The notes beneath the pieces were generated by a model. The model was not told the origin of the DNA. It searched no databases and was given only the letters and a program-made list of their open reading frames with translations. This document shows, one piece after another, positions 38,292-46,905 of a DNA stretch of 48,169 bases (the first letter of the stretch is position 1; the number at the start of each line of letters is the position of its first letter). The DNA lies in NCBI GenBank assembly GCA_002347285.1, contig DDXW01000030.1, positions 1 to 48,169 of the forward strand, read 5' to 3'. This DNA is from Rhodocyclaceae bacterium UBA2250. Its GTDB lineage: Bacteria; Pseudomonadota; Gammaproteobacteria; Burkholderiales; Rhodocyclaceae. The position numbers were made by a program, and so were the translations under genes.

Positions 38292-40889
38292 ATGCTCGCA
38301 GCCTATCGTGCCCACGTCGCCGAACGCGCCGCACTGGGCATCCCGCCCCTGCCCCTGACCAAGCAGCAGACCGTCGCGCTCGTGGAACTGCTGCAGAACC
38401 CGCCCAAGGGCGAGGAGGCTTTCCTCGTCGACCTGATCACCTGGCGCGTGCCGGCCGGCGTCGATGACGCCGCCGAGGTGAAGGCGAAGTTCCTCGCGAA
38501 AGTCGGCGCTGGCGAGGCGGCCTGCCCGCTGATCTCGCGCGCCAAGGCGACCGAGCTGCTCGGCACCATGCTCGGCGGCTACAACGTCAAGCCGCTGATC
38601 GACCTGCTCGACGACAAGGAAGTCGGCACCGTCGCCGCCGCCGGCCTGAAGAACACCCTGCTGATGTTCGACGCCTTCCACGACGTCGCCGACAAGTGCA
38701 AGGCCGGCAACGCCAACGCCAAGGCCGTCATGCAGAGCTGGGCCGACGCCGAGTGGTTCACCAGCCGCCCCGAAGTGCCGAAGAAGATCACCGTCACCGT
38801 CTTCAAGGTCACCGGCGAGACCAACACCGACGACCTGTCCCCCGCGCCCGACGCCTGGAGCCGCCCCGACATCCCGTTGCACGGCCTGGCCATGCTGAAG
38901 AATCCGCGCGAGGGCATCACGCCCGAGAAACCCGGCGAGCGCGGTCCGATCGGCCTGATCGACGAGCTCAAGAAGAAGGGCCATCCGGTCGCCTACGTCG
39001 GCGACGTGGTCGGCACCGGCTCCTCGCGCAAGTCGGCCACCAACTCGGTGATCTGGTGGACCGGCGACGACATCCCCTTCGTGCCGAACAAGCGCTACGG
39101 CGGCTTCTGTCTCGGCGGCAAGATCGCACCGATCTTCTTCAACACCCAGGAAGACGCCGGCGCCTTCCCGATCGAATGCGACGTCACCCAGATGCACATG
39201 GGCGACGTGATCGACATCTACCCCTACGAGAAGAAGGTCGAGAAGAACGGCCAGGTCATTGCCACGTTCGACTACAAGTCCGAGGTGCTGCTCGACGAAG
39301 TGCGCGCCGGCGGCCGCATCAACCTGATCATCGGCCGTGGCCTGACGAGCAAAGCCAGGGAATTCCTCGGCCTGCCCGTCTCGACGCTGTTCCGCCTGCC
39401 GGTCGCGCCGAAGGACACCGGCAAGGGCTTCTCGCTGGCCCAGAAAATGGTCGGCCGCGCCTGCGGTCTCCCCGAAGGCAAGGGCATCCGCCCCGGCACC
39501 TACTGCGAACCGAAGATGACCAGCGTCGGCAGCCAGGACACCACCGGCCCGATGACGCGCGACGAACTGAAGGATCTCGCCTGCCTCGGCTTCTCGGCCG
39601 ACCTCGTGATGCAGTCCTTCTGCCACACCGCCGCCTATCCGAAGCTGGTCGACATCAAGACCCACCGCACGCTGCCGAGCTTCATCACCGCGCGCGGCGG
39701 CATCTCGCTCAAGCCCGGCGACGGCGTGATCCACTCCTGGCTGAACCGCTTCCTGCTGCCCGACACCGTCGGCACCGGCGGCGATTCGCACACGCGCTTC
39801 CCGATCGGCATCTCCTTCCCGGCCGGCTCCGGCCTGGTCGCCTTCGCCGCCGCCACCGGCGTGATGCCGCTCGACATGCCGGAATCGGTGCTGGTGCGCT
39901 TCAAGGGCAAGCTGCAGCCCGGCATCACGCTGCGCGACATGGTGAACGCCATCCCCTACCAGGCGATCAAGCAGGGCCTGCTCACCGTCGAAAAGAAGGG
40001 CAAGAAGAACATCTTTTCGGGCCGCATCCTCGAGATCGAGGGCCTGCCCGATCTCAAGGTCGAACAGGCCTTCGAGCTCACCGACGCCTCCGCCGAGCGC
40101 TCCGCCGCCGGCTGCACGGTGCGCCTCAACAAGGAGCCGATCATCGAGTACCTCAAGTCGAACATCACGCTGATGAAGTGGATGATCGCCGAGGGCTACG
40201 AGGACAAGCGCACCCTGGCGCGCCGCATCCACAAGATGGAGGAATGGCTCGCGAATCCGCAATTGCTGGAGCCGGACGCCGACGCCGAATACGCGGCAGT
40301 GATCGAGATCGACATGAACGAGATCAAGGAGCCGCTGCTGGCCTGCCCGAACGACCCGGACGACGTCAAGCCGCTCTCCGCGGTGCAGGGCGACAAGATC
40401 GACGAGGTGTTCATCGGCAGCTGCATGACCAACATCGGCCACTTCCGCGCCGCCGGCAAGATTCTTGAAGGCAAGAGCGACTCAGTTGCCAACAGCGCGA
40501 CGCGCCTGTGGATCGCCCCGCCGACCAAGATGGACGCGATGATGCTCAACGAGGAAGGCTACTACTCGGTGCTCGGCAAGTCCGGCGCGCGCATGGAGAT
40601 GCCCGGCTGCTCGCTGTGCATGGGTAACCAGGCGCAGATCAGGAAGGGCAGCACGGCGGTGTCGACCTCGACGCGCAACTTCCCGAACCGCCTCGGCATC
40701 GACACGCGCGTCTACCTGTCGTCCGCCGAGCTCGCCGCCGTCTGCGCCCTGCTCGGCCGCATCCCGACCGTCGCCGAATACCTGGAGCACGTCAATGTCG
40801 TCAACCAGAAGGCCGCCGACATCTACCGCTACATGAACTTCAACGAGATCGGCGAGTTCCAGGAAGTCGCCGACACCGTCAGCGTCTGA
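38292..40889 (+). CDS. acnB: Aconitate hydratase B
   Basis: This 865-residue iron-sulfur enzyme isomerises citrate and isocitrate. It has the AcnB domain order: an N-terminal HEAT-like domain, a swivel domain (VAYVGDVVGTGSSRKSATNS), then the three catalytic domains. The 4Fe-4S ligands are in the SFCHTAAYPK region, IGSCMTNIGHF and GCSLCMGNQAQI. TVGTGGDSHTRFPIGISFPAGSG-like sequence contributes to the active site. The start ATG is preceded by GAAAGGAA. It is the last core-metabolism gene; foreign-looking DNA follows its hairpin directly. Confidence 0.98.
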   Translation: MLAAYRAHVAERAALGIPPLPLTKQQTVALVELLQNPPKGEEAFLVDLITWRVPAGVDDAAEVKAKFLAKVGAGEAACPLISRAKATELLGTMLGGYNVKPLIDLLDDKEVGTVAAAGLKNTLLMFDAFHDVADKCKAGNANAKAVMQSWADAEWFTSRPEVPKKITVTVFKVTGETNTDDLSPAPDAWSRPDIPLHGLAMLKNPREGITPEKPGERGPIGLIDELKKKGHPVAYVGDVVGTGSSRKSATNSVIWWTGDDIPFVPNKRYGGFCLGGKIAPIFFNTQEDAGAFPIECDVTQMHMGDVIDIYPYEKKVEKNGQVIATFDYKSEVLLDEVRAGGRINLIIGRGLTSKAREFLGLPVSTLFRLPVAPKDTGKGFSLAQKMVGRACGLPEGKGIRPGTYCEPKMTSVGSQDTTGPMTRDELKDLACLGFSADLVMQSFCHTAAYPKLVDIKTHRTLPSFITARGGISLKPGDGVIHSWLNRFLLPDTVGTGGDSHTRFPIGISFPAGSGLVAFAAATGVMPLDMPESVLVRFKGKLQPGITLRDMVNAIPYQAIKQGLLTVEKKGKKNIFSGRILEIEGLPDLKVEQAFELTDASAERSAAGCTVRLNKEPIIEYLKSNITLMKWMIAEGYEDKRTLARRIHKMEEWLANPQLLEPDADAEYAAVIEIDMNEIKEPLLACPNDPDDVKPLSAVQGDKIDEVFIGSCMTNIGHFRAAGKILEGKSDSVANSATRLWIAPPTKMDAMMLNEEGYYSVLGKSGARMEMPGCSLCMGNQAQIRKGSTAVSTSTRNFPNRLGIDTRVYLSSAELAAVCALLGRIPTVAEYLEHVNVVNQKAADIYRYMNFNEIGEFQEVADTVSV

Positions 40890-40905
40890 TCCGCGTTTCA
40901 GGATC

Positions 40906-40923
40906 GCCGGCCCATCGGCCGGC
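40906..40923 (+). terminator. Hairpin after acnB
   Basis: GCCGGCC and GGCCGGC form a perfect 7-base stem with loop CATC, 16 bases after the acnB stop. It lacks a T tract but is the likely 3' end of the mdh-acnB transcript and marks the boundary with the accessory region. Confidence 0.5.
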
Positions 40924-40965
40924 GTTCGAGCGCCCTGCCCACAAGGCGAGGCGTTCAAATAATAT

Positions 40966-42813
40966 GTGGTATTCGCTTACAATCCCCACTGGTACGCCAG
41001 ATGGGGATATTTTTTGGGCGCTCACACCAAGCGGGTTCGGGTTCCGGAGGAATGCCAAGGCATTCAGGTCAATCACTGCAAGAACCTGCGGTGCGGCAAT
41101 TTCGGCATCGCGGCTGCAGACGCTCCCTCGCGTGGAAGGCGCCCTCTGGATAATTACGTCTTCGGCGCCAAGGGCGAGCTGAATAGCAGCCTTCGCTGCA
41201 AGTTGTGCGGGGAGCGCTCCGCGGTTAAGAGCAACGTCGGGATAGCCGAAGAACTCGACCGGCTGCTATCTGATCTCTACCCCCAGCGCGAGGGAGATTG
41301 CTGCCCGAGTGCGGATTGCGACAACGCCAAGAAATCAGTCCAAGCCACGCCATCGGAGTATTACATCCATGGCAAGTCGGCGGCTGGCGCCAAGCGCTAC
41401 CGCTGTCGCCGTTGCGGCAAGACCTTCTCATGCAAGGCGAAGTCGACCGCCAGGCAGCGAAAGCCCGAAATCAACGAGATGATCTTCCGGCTGTTGATGA
41501 ACAAGATGCCCATGCGGCGAATATGCGAGACGGCCGACATTCACCCCGCGACACTCTACGGGAAGATCGATTTTCTTCATCGGCAATGCATCTGGTTCGC
41601 CAGCCGATATGAACAGATGATCCTTAGAGCGCCGCCGGTAACGCGACTTTACCTCTCTGTGGATAGGCAGGACTACGTCTTCAACTGGGGGACGCAGTTG
41701 GATCGTCGCAATGTGATGCTCCATGCCATCGGTACGGCCGACAATGCATCCGGCTACGTCTTTGGGATGCACCTGGACTTCGACGGAAGCCTCGATCCCG
41801 AAGAAACGGAGAGAGCCGCGATCAGCGAAGGCGACTACGAGCAGCAGTATCCGTATCGCCGGTACGCTCGCTTATGGCTCCAACGAGATTACGACGACAG
41901 CCATCGCCTCAAGAAGCGTCTCCAGGCACACCGTGCGTCGGGAACGATGGACGGCGCTACCGCTGCAGCTCATCGTTCAAAACTTGAGGCGCTACAGATG
42001 GTGACCGAGGTATTGCCCGACGATATTCAATTGGCAAACGAGGTAAAAGCCCCATCGGTCGGCATGCAGGTTCGGGCGGAATACACGATGTATGCGCATT
42101 TCCTCTACTTGCGATACCTGCTACAGAATGTCGAGCGCCTGCGGTTCTTCATGGACCAAGAGGGAGGCATCAAAGGGATATTCGTAGCGTCGTTCAGGGA
42201 GGATATTCTGCATAGGCGCGTCGATGGCTTTCTTGTCCGTATCAGGAAGGACATGTCTATCGATGAGAAGAAGAATGCAAAGGCAGTCAGCGAGATGCTC
42301 TTGGCGAAGACCATGAGGCACTACCCGGAAGCAACGCGTGCTCAGGCAACGGAGTATGTGATGCGCACCTTGATCAGGCAGGCTGCCAGCGAAACGACCG
42401 AGCGGGAGTTCTGGGTTCAGCATCCGTTTCCCGACATGGGGGAGCCAGAGAAGGCAGTCTGCTACCTCACCGATTTCGGAGATTACGATGCGGGGCATAT
42501 GGCCAGCCTGTATCTCAAGGCCAGCCTTAGGGCAACGGATAGATTCTTCATGCAGGTTCGGCGCCGCATGTCCATCTTTGAGCGCCCCATATCATCAGCA
42601 AGCGGTCGGAAAACTTGGCACGGATACAGTGCCTACAACCCCGCCGTCGGAGCGAAACTGCTGACGATCTTCCGGACGTTCTACAACTACACTCTGACCG
42701 GAGAGGACAAGAAGACACCCGCGATGCGGCTAGGCCTCATGAGCAGTCCGGTCAGGCTGACCGATATCATCGAGTGTCAGCCAGATGAGGAGCTAGCCTC
42801 GCCTAATCGGTAA
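40966..42813 (+). CDS. Transposase-like protein with two zinc ribbons and RNase H-like core
   Basis: Up to 615 residues, function not recognised. Two zinc ribbons can be seen: C38/C43 with C78/C81, and C113/C118 with C147/C150 (RYRCRRCGKTFS, like IS1/IS1595 InsA-type fingers). A helix-turn-helix follows (NKMPMRRICETADIHPATLYG, residues about 179-199). A DDE-like core is suggested by D233 (RLYLSVDRQ), D397 (RFFMDQEGG) and D525 (ATDRFFMQVRRR, where transposases usually have Glu). The C-terminal FRTFYNYTL...KTPAMRLGL resembles integrase-core ends. No terminal inverted repeats were found, and the 3' end overlaps the convergent WYL gene by 37 bases, so this looks domesticated. The start is uncertain: GTG at 40966, or TTG at about residue 17. 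Confidence 0.7.
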   Translation: MVFAYNPHWYARWGYFLGAHTKRVRVPEECQGIQVNHCKNLRCGNFGIAAADAPSRGRRPLDNYVFGAKGELNSSLRCKLCGERSAVKSNVGIAEELDRLLSDLYPQREGDCCPSADCDNAKKSVQATPSEYYIHGKSAAGAKRYRCRRCGKTFSCKAKSTARQRKPEINEMIFRLLMNKMPMRRICETADIHPATLYGKIDFLHRQCIWFASRYEQMILRAPPVTRLYLSVDRQDYVFNWGTQLDRRNVMLHAIGTADNASGYVFGMHLDFDGSLDPEETERAAISEGDYEQQYPYRRYARLWLQRDYDDSHRLKKRLQAHRASGTMDGATAAAHRSKLEALQMVTEVLPDDIQLANEVKAPSVGMQVRAEYTMYAHFLYLRYLLQNVERLRFFMDQEGGIKGIFVASFREDILHRRVDGFLVRIRKDMSIDEKKNAKAVSEMLLAKTMRHYPEATRAQATEYVMRTLIRQAASETTEREFWVQHPFPDMGEPEKAVCYLTDFGDYDAGHMASLYLKASLRATDRFFMQVRRRMSIFERPISSASGRKTWHGYSAYNPAVGAKLLTIFRTFYNYTLTGEDKKTPAMRLGLMSSPVRLTDIIECQPDEELASPNR

Positions 42814-43703
42814 GTTCGCTGCAGATTGGTATCAACCAGGGCAATCGGGTAGCTCTTGGTTTCACCCAGATCCAGCCGGAGCCAGGTCAGGAAGTAGGGA
42901 ACAAGGCACCTCCTGAGCGGCACTTGCCATAGCCACTCACCATCAACCAGCGTCATGCCGTATTCCTTGGCAATCACGGTCTGCTGATCGGCGTTGAGCT
43001 TGCTAGCCGGCCGAATATCCACCTGAACGGTTTCGACCCAGTCTCGATCTGTATCGAGCTCAACTGGGCATCCTGTGTCGATCGCGGTTGCTGAAAGCAT
43101 CCTCGCCAGCACGAAGTCGGTGAAGATCATCCGACGCGAATCGAAAGCGCGAACATGCCAGCGCACGCCGGCAAAAACTAGCGCATGCGGCCAGATGTCT
43201 CGCTCGGTTGCTTCAGGCGAATTAAGGGATTGGTAGCGAATGCGGACGCCGTGTTCCTGATGCAATGCCCGTGTCACCTCGCGCAGGACATCCTTGTCGA
43301 GCGGAGCCGATGGCGGTGGTAGACAGACGGCCTCCACACCTTCACCAATGCTCGGCAAGACAGCCACAGACCCCGTCTCGAGGTACGTCCGCAGCAGTGC
43401 TAGGTACTCCTCCGGCGAACCAGAACCTACCCGTGGGCGGAACTTCTTCCCCGGTCGATAGGCCCGGGCGGATACATCGTAGTCGAGGTTCTCGGGGAAG
43501 GCCTTGCGGTAGGCCGCGAAGTCCCGCGTGATGTGGTTCTCGCTGACCTGAAAAACGTCTGACACACGAGGCCGGCCAACGAGCCCCTCCCAATACGCAA
43601 CGGACTCGATGAACTGTAGTCGCTGGCGCTGAGCGTAGTTCATCTTGAGCTTTTCCGCCCCATGTTTTGGCGGACGAGCAGTGTGCCTCTGAGATTCGAG
43701 CAT
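42777..43703 (-). CDS. WYL-domain transcriptional regulator (CapW/BrxR-like)
   Basis: This 308-residue protein (288 if started at MNYAQRQRL, 43643) has an N-terminal winged-helix (QRQRLQFIESVAYWEG, PRVSDVFQVSENHITRDFAAYRKAF). A central WYL ligand-binding domain (VRIRYQSLNSPEATERDIWPHALVFAGVRWHVRAFD; ARMLSATA) and a C-terminal WCX-like segment follow. Proteins of this type repress defence-system promoters and are released by nucleic-acid or nucleotide signals of infection. It is divergent from the methyltransferase, with palindromes between, fitting autorepression and co-repression. A minus-strand promoter TTGTAC-16-TATAAT lies at 43711-43738, so the longer start would be almost leaderless. 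Confidence 0.85.
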   Translation of the reverse strand: MLESQRHTARPPKHGAEKLKMNYAQRQRLQFIESVAYWEGLVGRPRVSDVFQVSENHITRDFAAYRKAFPENLDYDVSARAYRPGKKFRPRVGSGSPEEYLALLRTYLETGSVAVLPSIGEGVEAVCLPPPSAPLDKDVLREVTRALHQEHGVRIRYQSLNSPEATERDIWPHALVFAGVRWHVRAFDSRRMIFTDFVLARMLSATAIDTGCPVELDTDRDWVETVQVDIRPASKLNADQQTVIAKEYGMTLVDGEWLWQVPLRRCLVPYFLTWLRLDLGETKSYPIALVDTNLQRTYRLGEASSSSG

Positions 43704-43768
43704 AGTGTAAATTATACCACTCAAAATATGTAGTACAAGTTTTAAATGTGATTTACACTATATAGTGT
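43703..43768. promoter_or_regulatory. Palindromic operator region between WYL regulator and methyltransferase
   Basis: TAGTGTAAAT (43703-43712) has its exact reverse complement ATTTACACTA at 43751-43760. The second copy continues into a 14-base perfect palindrome, ACACTATATAGTGT (43755-43768). The first copy overlaps the regulator's own -10 box (TATAAT on minus, 43711-43716). These are good candidate sites for the WYL dimer, with possible DNA looping between the two. Confidence 0.8.
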
Positions 43769-43783
43769 CTGCACTTCTTTTGA

Positions 43784-43812
43784 TTGCTATATTATGGATT
43801 GTGGCCTATACT
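43784..43812 (+). promoter_or_regulatory. Putative promoter of the methyltransferase operon
   Basis: TTGCTA (43784-43789), a 17-base spacer and TATACT (43807-43812) lie 27 bases before the methyltransferase ATG. The palindrome at 43755-43768 is 15 bases upstream of the -35 box, so repression would be by looping or by partial occlusion. Confidence 0.5.
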
Positions 43813-43839
43813 TAAATCTACCTTCCAAAAAACTTTGGC

Positions 43840-46800
43840 ATGCACGCTACGGCGACTAAAAACTGGCTGACGGCTCTCGGATACGGGGATCACCTCGATG
43901 CGCTCCATTTGGCCGTCGGTGATGCCGATGCTCACCACCCGTATGCTCGCGAGGTGAATGCCCTCTTGAGTAAGGCCGGGGACATTCGAGCAACAGCTGT
44001 TTTTGACGTGGATCGCGTTCCGACCGTTTGTTTCGTGGAAGCGAGCGGTGATGTCAGAGTCGATGCTGCGTGGCTATCGGCTGTGCGGCAAAAGATATGG
44101 AACCAGAGCCTGGTGTCGTTGCTGCTTGTCATCGATGGCGACCGACTTGTCCCCTGCCCTGTACAGAAGGAGCTCGAACCCTCCGTTGCACTCTCGCTGC
44201 GGGAAGCGACGCCGGTTGGTGCCTTTTCGGTAATGGACCTCCAGTCTGCGGATATCCAAAGACGGCATACGGATTGGTTTTCCCTAGAGTCCCGTGTCGA
44301 TCGTGAATTGCTGCACAACCTACAGCACGGTGTCCTTCAGCTGATAAAGCTCGGACTGGATCGCGAGTCGGCGCAGTACCTTCTCGGGCAGTGCCTGTTC
44401 GTGTCGTACCTCGAACACCGCGAGATCGTCAGCCCGGTATATCGGGCGCGCAGAAATGTCGGCCAGTTGCACGAGTTGATTGCCGCGCGAGACGCATCGG
44501 GGCTCGCCCGACTCTTCAAGCGCCTCAAAGGTGATTTCAACGGTGACTTTCTTGATCCGGCGACGGCACCCCTCGCCGACTGGCAGCGCTTGTCGGCCGA
44601 TGCCTACGAGCTGCTTGAGCGATTCCTGTCGCGCGTGAATATCGAGACAGGGCAAGGCTCGCTATGGAATTACGACTTCCGCTACATTCCGGTCGAGTTG
44701 ATCTCGGGCATCTATGAGACCTTCCTTGGCGCAGACCAGGAGGCGCTCGGTGCGTATTACACGCCGCGGCACTTGGCGAATCTGGCCGTCGATCAAGCCT
44801 TCTCAGCATCGAAGGATGTCACGCGGGAGGTCGTGTTCGATGGCGCTTGCGGCTCGGGGATTCTGCTCACGACCGCGTTCAGGCGGATGATCTCTGTCGC
44901 CGAGCATCAATCGGGCGCCGAACTGAATTTCAGCGCGCGCAGCAAGCTGTTGCAGAGTGCCATACGTGGCGGCGACGTTAGCCGTGCGGCGTGTCGGGTA
45001 ACCGCATTCAGCCTGTATCTATCCTTGCTCGAGGATCTGCGGCCGAGTGACATCCTTCTCCTACAGGACGACGAAAACGTCAAGCTGCCGCCGCTGATTG
45101 ACAGGATTCTCCTGTGCGGAGACGATGCTGGCGACTTCTTCTCGGTCAATCAGCGTTATGCCATCGACAAGTCGTGCACGGTGTTTTTGTCGAACCCGCC
45201 TTGGTACGAGCCGGCGGGAAGCGTCAAGGGTCTGCGATACGAGGACTGGGCCGCCAAGCATGAGCGCTTTCTGCCACATCGCCAGATCGCGGCGGCATTT
45301 GCCCACAAGTCACTCGAGACGATCGCGGACGACGGGCGAATCTGCCTTATTCTCCCCGTCAAGCTTTTCACTGCGCCGACCAGCCAACGATTCCTGCGCG
45401 AATGGCTGGCGGAATGCCGAATCGATCGCATCATCAACTTCTCCGACATCCGGCGCCTGCTGTTCACCGGGGCGGTGCACCCGTGCGTGATCGTTACTGC
45501 AAAGCGGAGGCCGGCTGAGGCGAAGCGCCGGATTCCCTACAACGAGCACATCGAATACTGGGTGCCAAAGGCCGACGTCAGTATTGCGTTCGGGCGGCTC
45601 ACCGTGCATAGCGCTGACCGTCAGCGCCTCTTGGCGCAGGACGTATGGACCGACAACCAAGCGCTGCGGACCCACCTGTGGGGTGGTGAGGACGATGCAG
45701 CCCTGATAGGGAGGCTTGCGCTCGAGGGAACTATCGCCGACCTGACGAACGGGCGGGACCCGCGCTGGAAGATCGTCAAAGGCTTCAACCAGACCCGACA
45801 CTCGTCGCCGCCCTTGTCGGTCGGTCCGCTGAAGAAAATGCGGTTCCTCAACACGCGGAACATTCCGCGTGACGCCCCGGTGCTCGACCCGCAGGTACTG
45901 GAGCGGTTTCCCGCCGACATCACATCCGTCGTCTCATACGGGTCCGACGGCGGCGCTGCGTTCGACGGACCACGTGTTCTCTTCCCGGACGGCGCATCGG
46001 CAGAATTCGAAGTAAATGCGGTCTTTGCGCATGAGCGCTTCTGCTTCAAGCACTCGGTCGCTGCCATTCGGGGGCCGGATGCGGACGAGGACTCGCTGCG
46101 CTTCCTGACGATGTACCTGCGCTCGGACATCGTGCGCTACTTCTTGCTGCATACGGCCTATTCCCTGGTAGCCGAGCGCCCGCGCATCACGCTCGGGGAA
46201 ATCGAAAAACTACCCTTCGTGCTTCCGGAGCATCACCGCGATCCGTCGCGCGCGAAGATGATCGTGAAGCAGGTCGCGGACATTACGCGCAGATGGGAGC
46301 ACTTGGACGTATTTGAACAGCAGGCACTTGCCGACCGGCTACGTGAGGACGCAAACCGCCTCGTCCTCGAGTATTTCGGAATCGACGAGCGCGAGGCCCT
46401 TCTCGTTAGGGACACCTGCGACGTCATGATCCCCAGCGTCCAGCCGACCCGATACGAGACGATCCGTACCCCATATTGCGAGTTGCCGACCGTTGCGGAC
46501 TTGAATGCGCACGCGCTGTGGCTGGAACGCGAGTTGCGCACGTGGCAGTCCCGCCTTGGCGGAGAAGGCTCGTTCAGGATCGAGACCGTTGCCTACCGGC
46601 CTGAGCAGATCGGCGCGTTCGGCATCGTCCGGATTTCGCTTGCAACGCGCGACGCCGCACCGAAGGTCCGCCTCAATGACGCGGCCGTGACAAATCTCGT
46701 CGAAACGCTGAAAGCGGAAGGTCTGCTTCCCGTCGAAGCGCTGGCGAACCTGCACCTGTCTGCCGACTTTCTGATCCAAGCAGGCGAGGCGATGTATCTG

Positions 46801-46905
46801 GTCAAGCCCTTGGTGAAGCGTTTGTGGCTACGCAGCCGAGCGCTCTGCGATGCCCGACGCATTGTGGGTGCAGTAAGCAATCCGGACGAGCAGCAGGCGG
46901 CCTGA
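43840..46905 (+). CDS. N6-adenine DNA methyltransferase (large, type IIG/BREX-like architecture)
   Basis: This 1021-residue protein has an N-terminal domain of about 290 residues, with helical content after about residue 150 (VDRELLHNLQHGVLQLIKLGL). The methyltransferase core has GAYYTPRHLANL (Y306/Y307), motif I FDGACGSGILL (residues 333-343) and motif IV NPPWYEP (N452), the NPPY-type signature of N6-adenine methylation. A C-terminal part of about 350 residues probably contains the target-recognition domain and a helical tail. No nuclease motif is visible inside. It is divergent from the WYL regulator and its stop directly abuts the next gene, so the two form an operon. This looks like the modification half of a restriction-modification or related defence system; the start context is poor. 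Confidence 0.82.
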   Translation: MHATATKNWLTALGYGDHLDALHLAVGDADAHHPYAREVNALLSKAGDIRATAVFDVDRVPTVCFVEASGDVRVDAAWLSAVRQKIWNQSLVSLLLVIDGDRLVPCPVQKELEPSVALSLREATPVGAFSVMDLQSADIQRRHTDWFSLESRVDRELLHNLQHGVLQLIKLGLDRESAQYLLGQCLFVSYLEHREIVSPVYRARRNVGQLHELIAARDASGLARLFKRLKGDFNGDFLDPATAPLADWQRLSADAYELLERFLSRVNIETGQGSLWNYDFRYIPVELISGIYETFLGADQEALGAYYTPRHLANLAVDQAFSASKDVTREVVFDGACGSGILLTTAFRRMISVAEHQSGAELNFSARSKLLQSAIRGGDVSRAACRVTAFSLYLSLLEDLRPSDILLLQDDENVKLPPLIDRILLCGDDAGDFFSVNQRYAIDKSCTVFLSNPPWYEPAGSVKGLRYEDWAAKHERFLPHRQIAAAFAHKSLETIADDGRICLILPVKLFTAPTSQRFLREWLAECRIDRIINFSDIRRLLFTGAVHPCVIVTAKRRPAEAKRRIPYNEHIEYWVPKADVSIAFGRLTVHSADRQRLLAQDVWTDNQALRTHLWGGEDDAALIGRLALEGTIADLTNGRDPRWKIVKGFNQTRHSSPPLSVGPLKKMRFLNTRNIPRDAPVLDPQVLERFPADITSVVSYGSDGGAAFDGPRVLFPDGASAEFEVNAVFAHERFCFKHSVAAIRGPDADEDSLRFLTMYLRSDIVRYFLLHTAYSLVAERPRITLGEIEKLPFVLPEHHRDPSRAKMIVKQVADITRRWEHLDVFEQQALADRLREDANRLVLEYFGIDEREALLVRDTCDVMIPSVQPTRYETIRTPYCELPTVADLNAHALWLERELRTWQSRLGGEGSFRIETVAYRPEQIGAFGIVRISLATRDAAPKVRLNDAAVTNLVETLKAEGLLPVEALANLHLSADFLIQAGEAMYLVKPLVKRLWLRSRALCDARRIVGAVSNPDEQQAA

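Noticed and set aside
37761..40442. An 893-codon minus-strand frame opposite acnB
   Set aside because: It mirrors the well-supported acnB gene and has no recognisable domains.
40966..43703. A complete insertion sequence comprising the transposase-like gene
   Set aside because: No terminal inverted repeats or target-site duplication could be seen on either side, and the right end is occupied by the WYL gene.
43684..43780. A CRISPR-like array near the WYL promoter
   Set aside because: Only one pair of inverted, not directly repeated, units exists; it is better explained as an operator.
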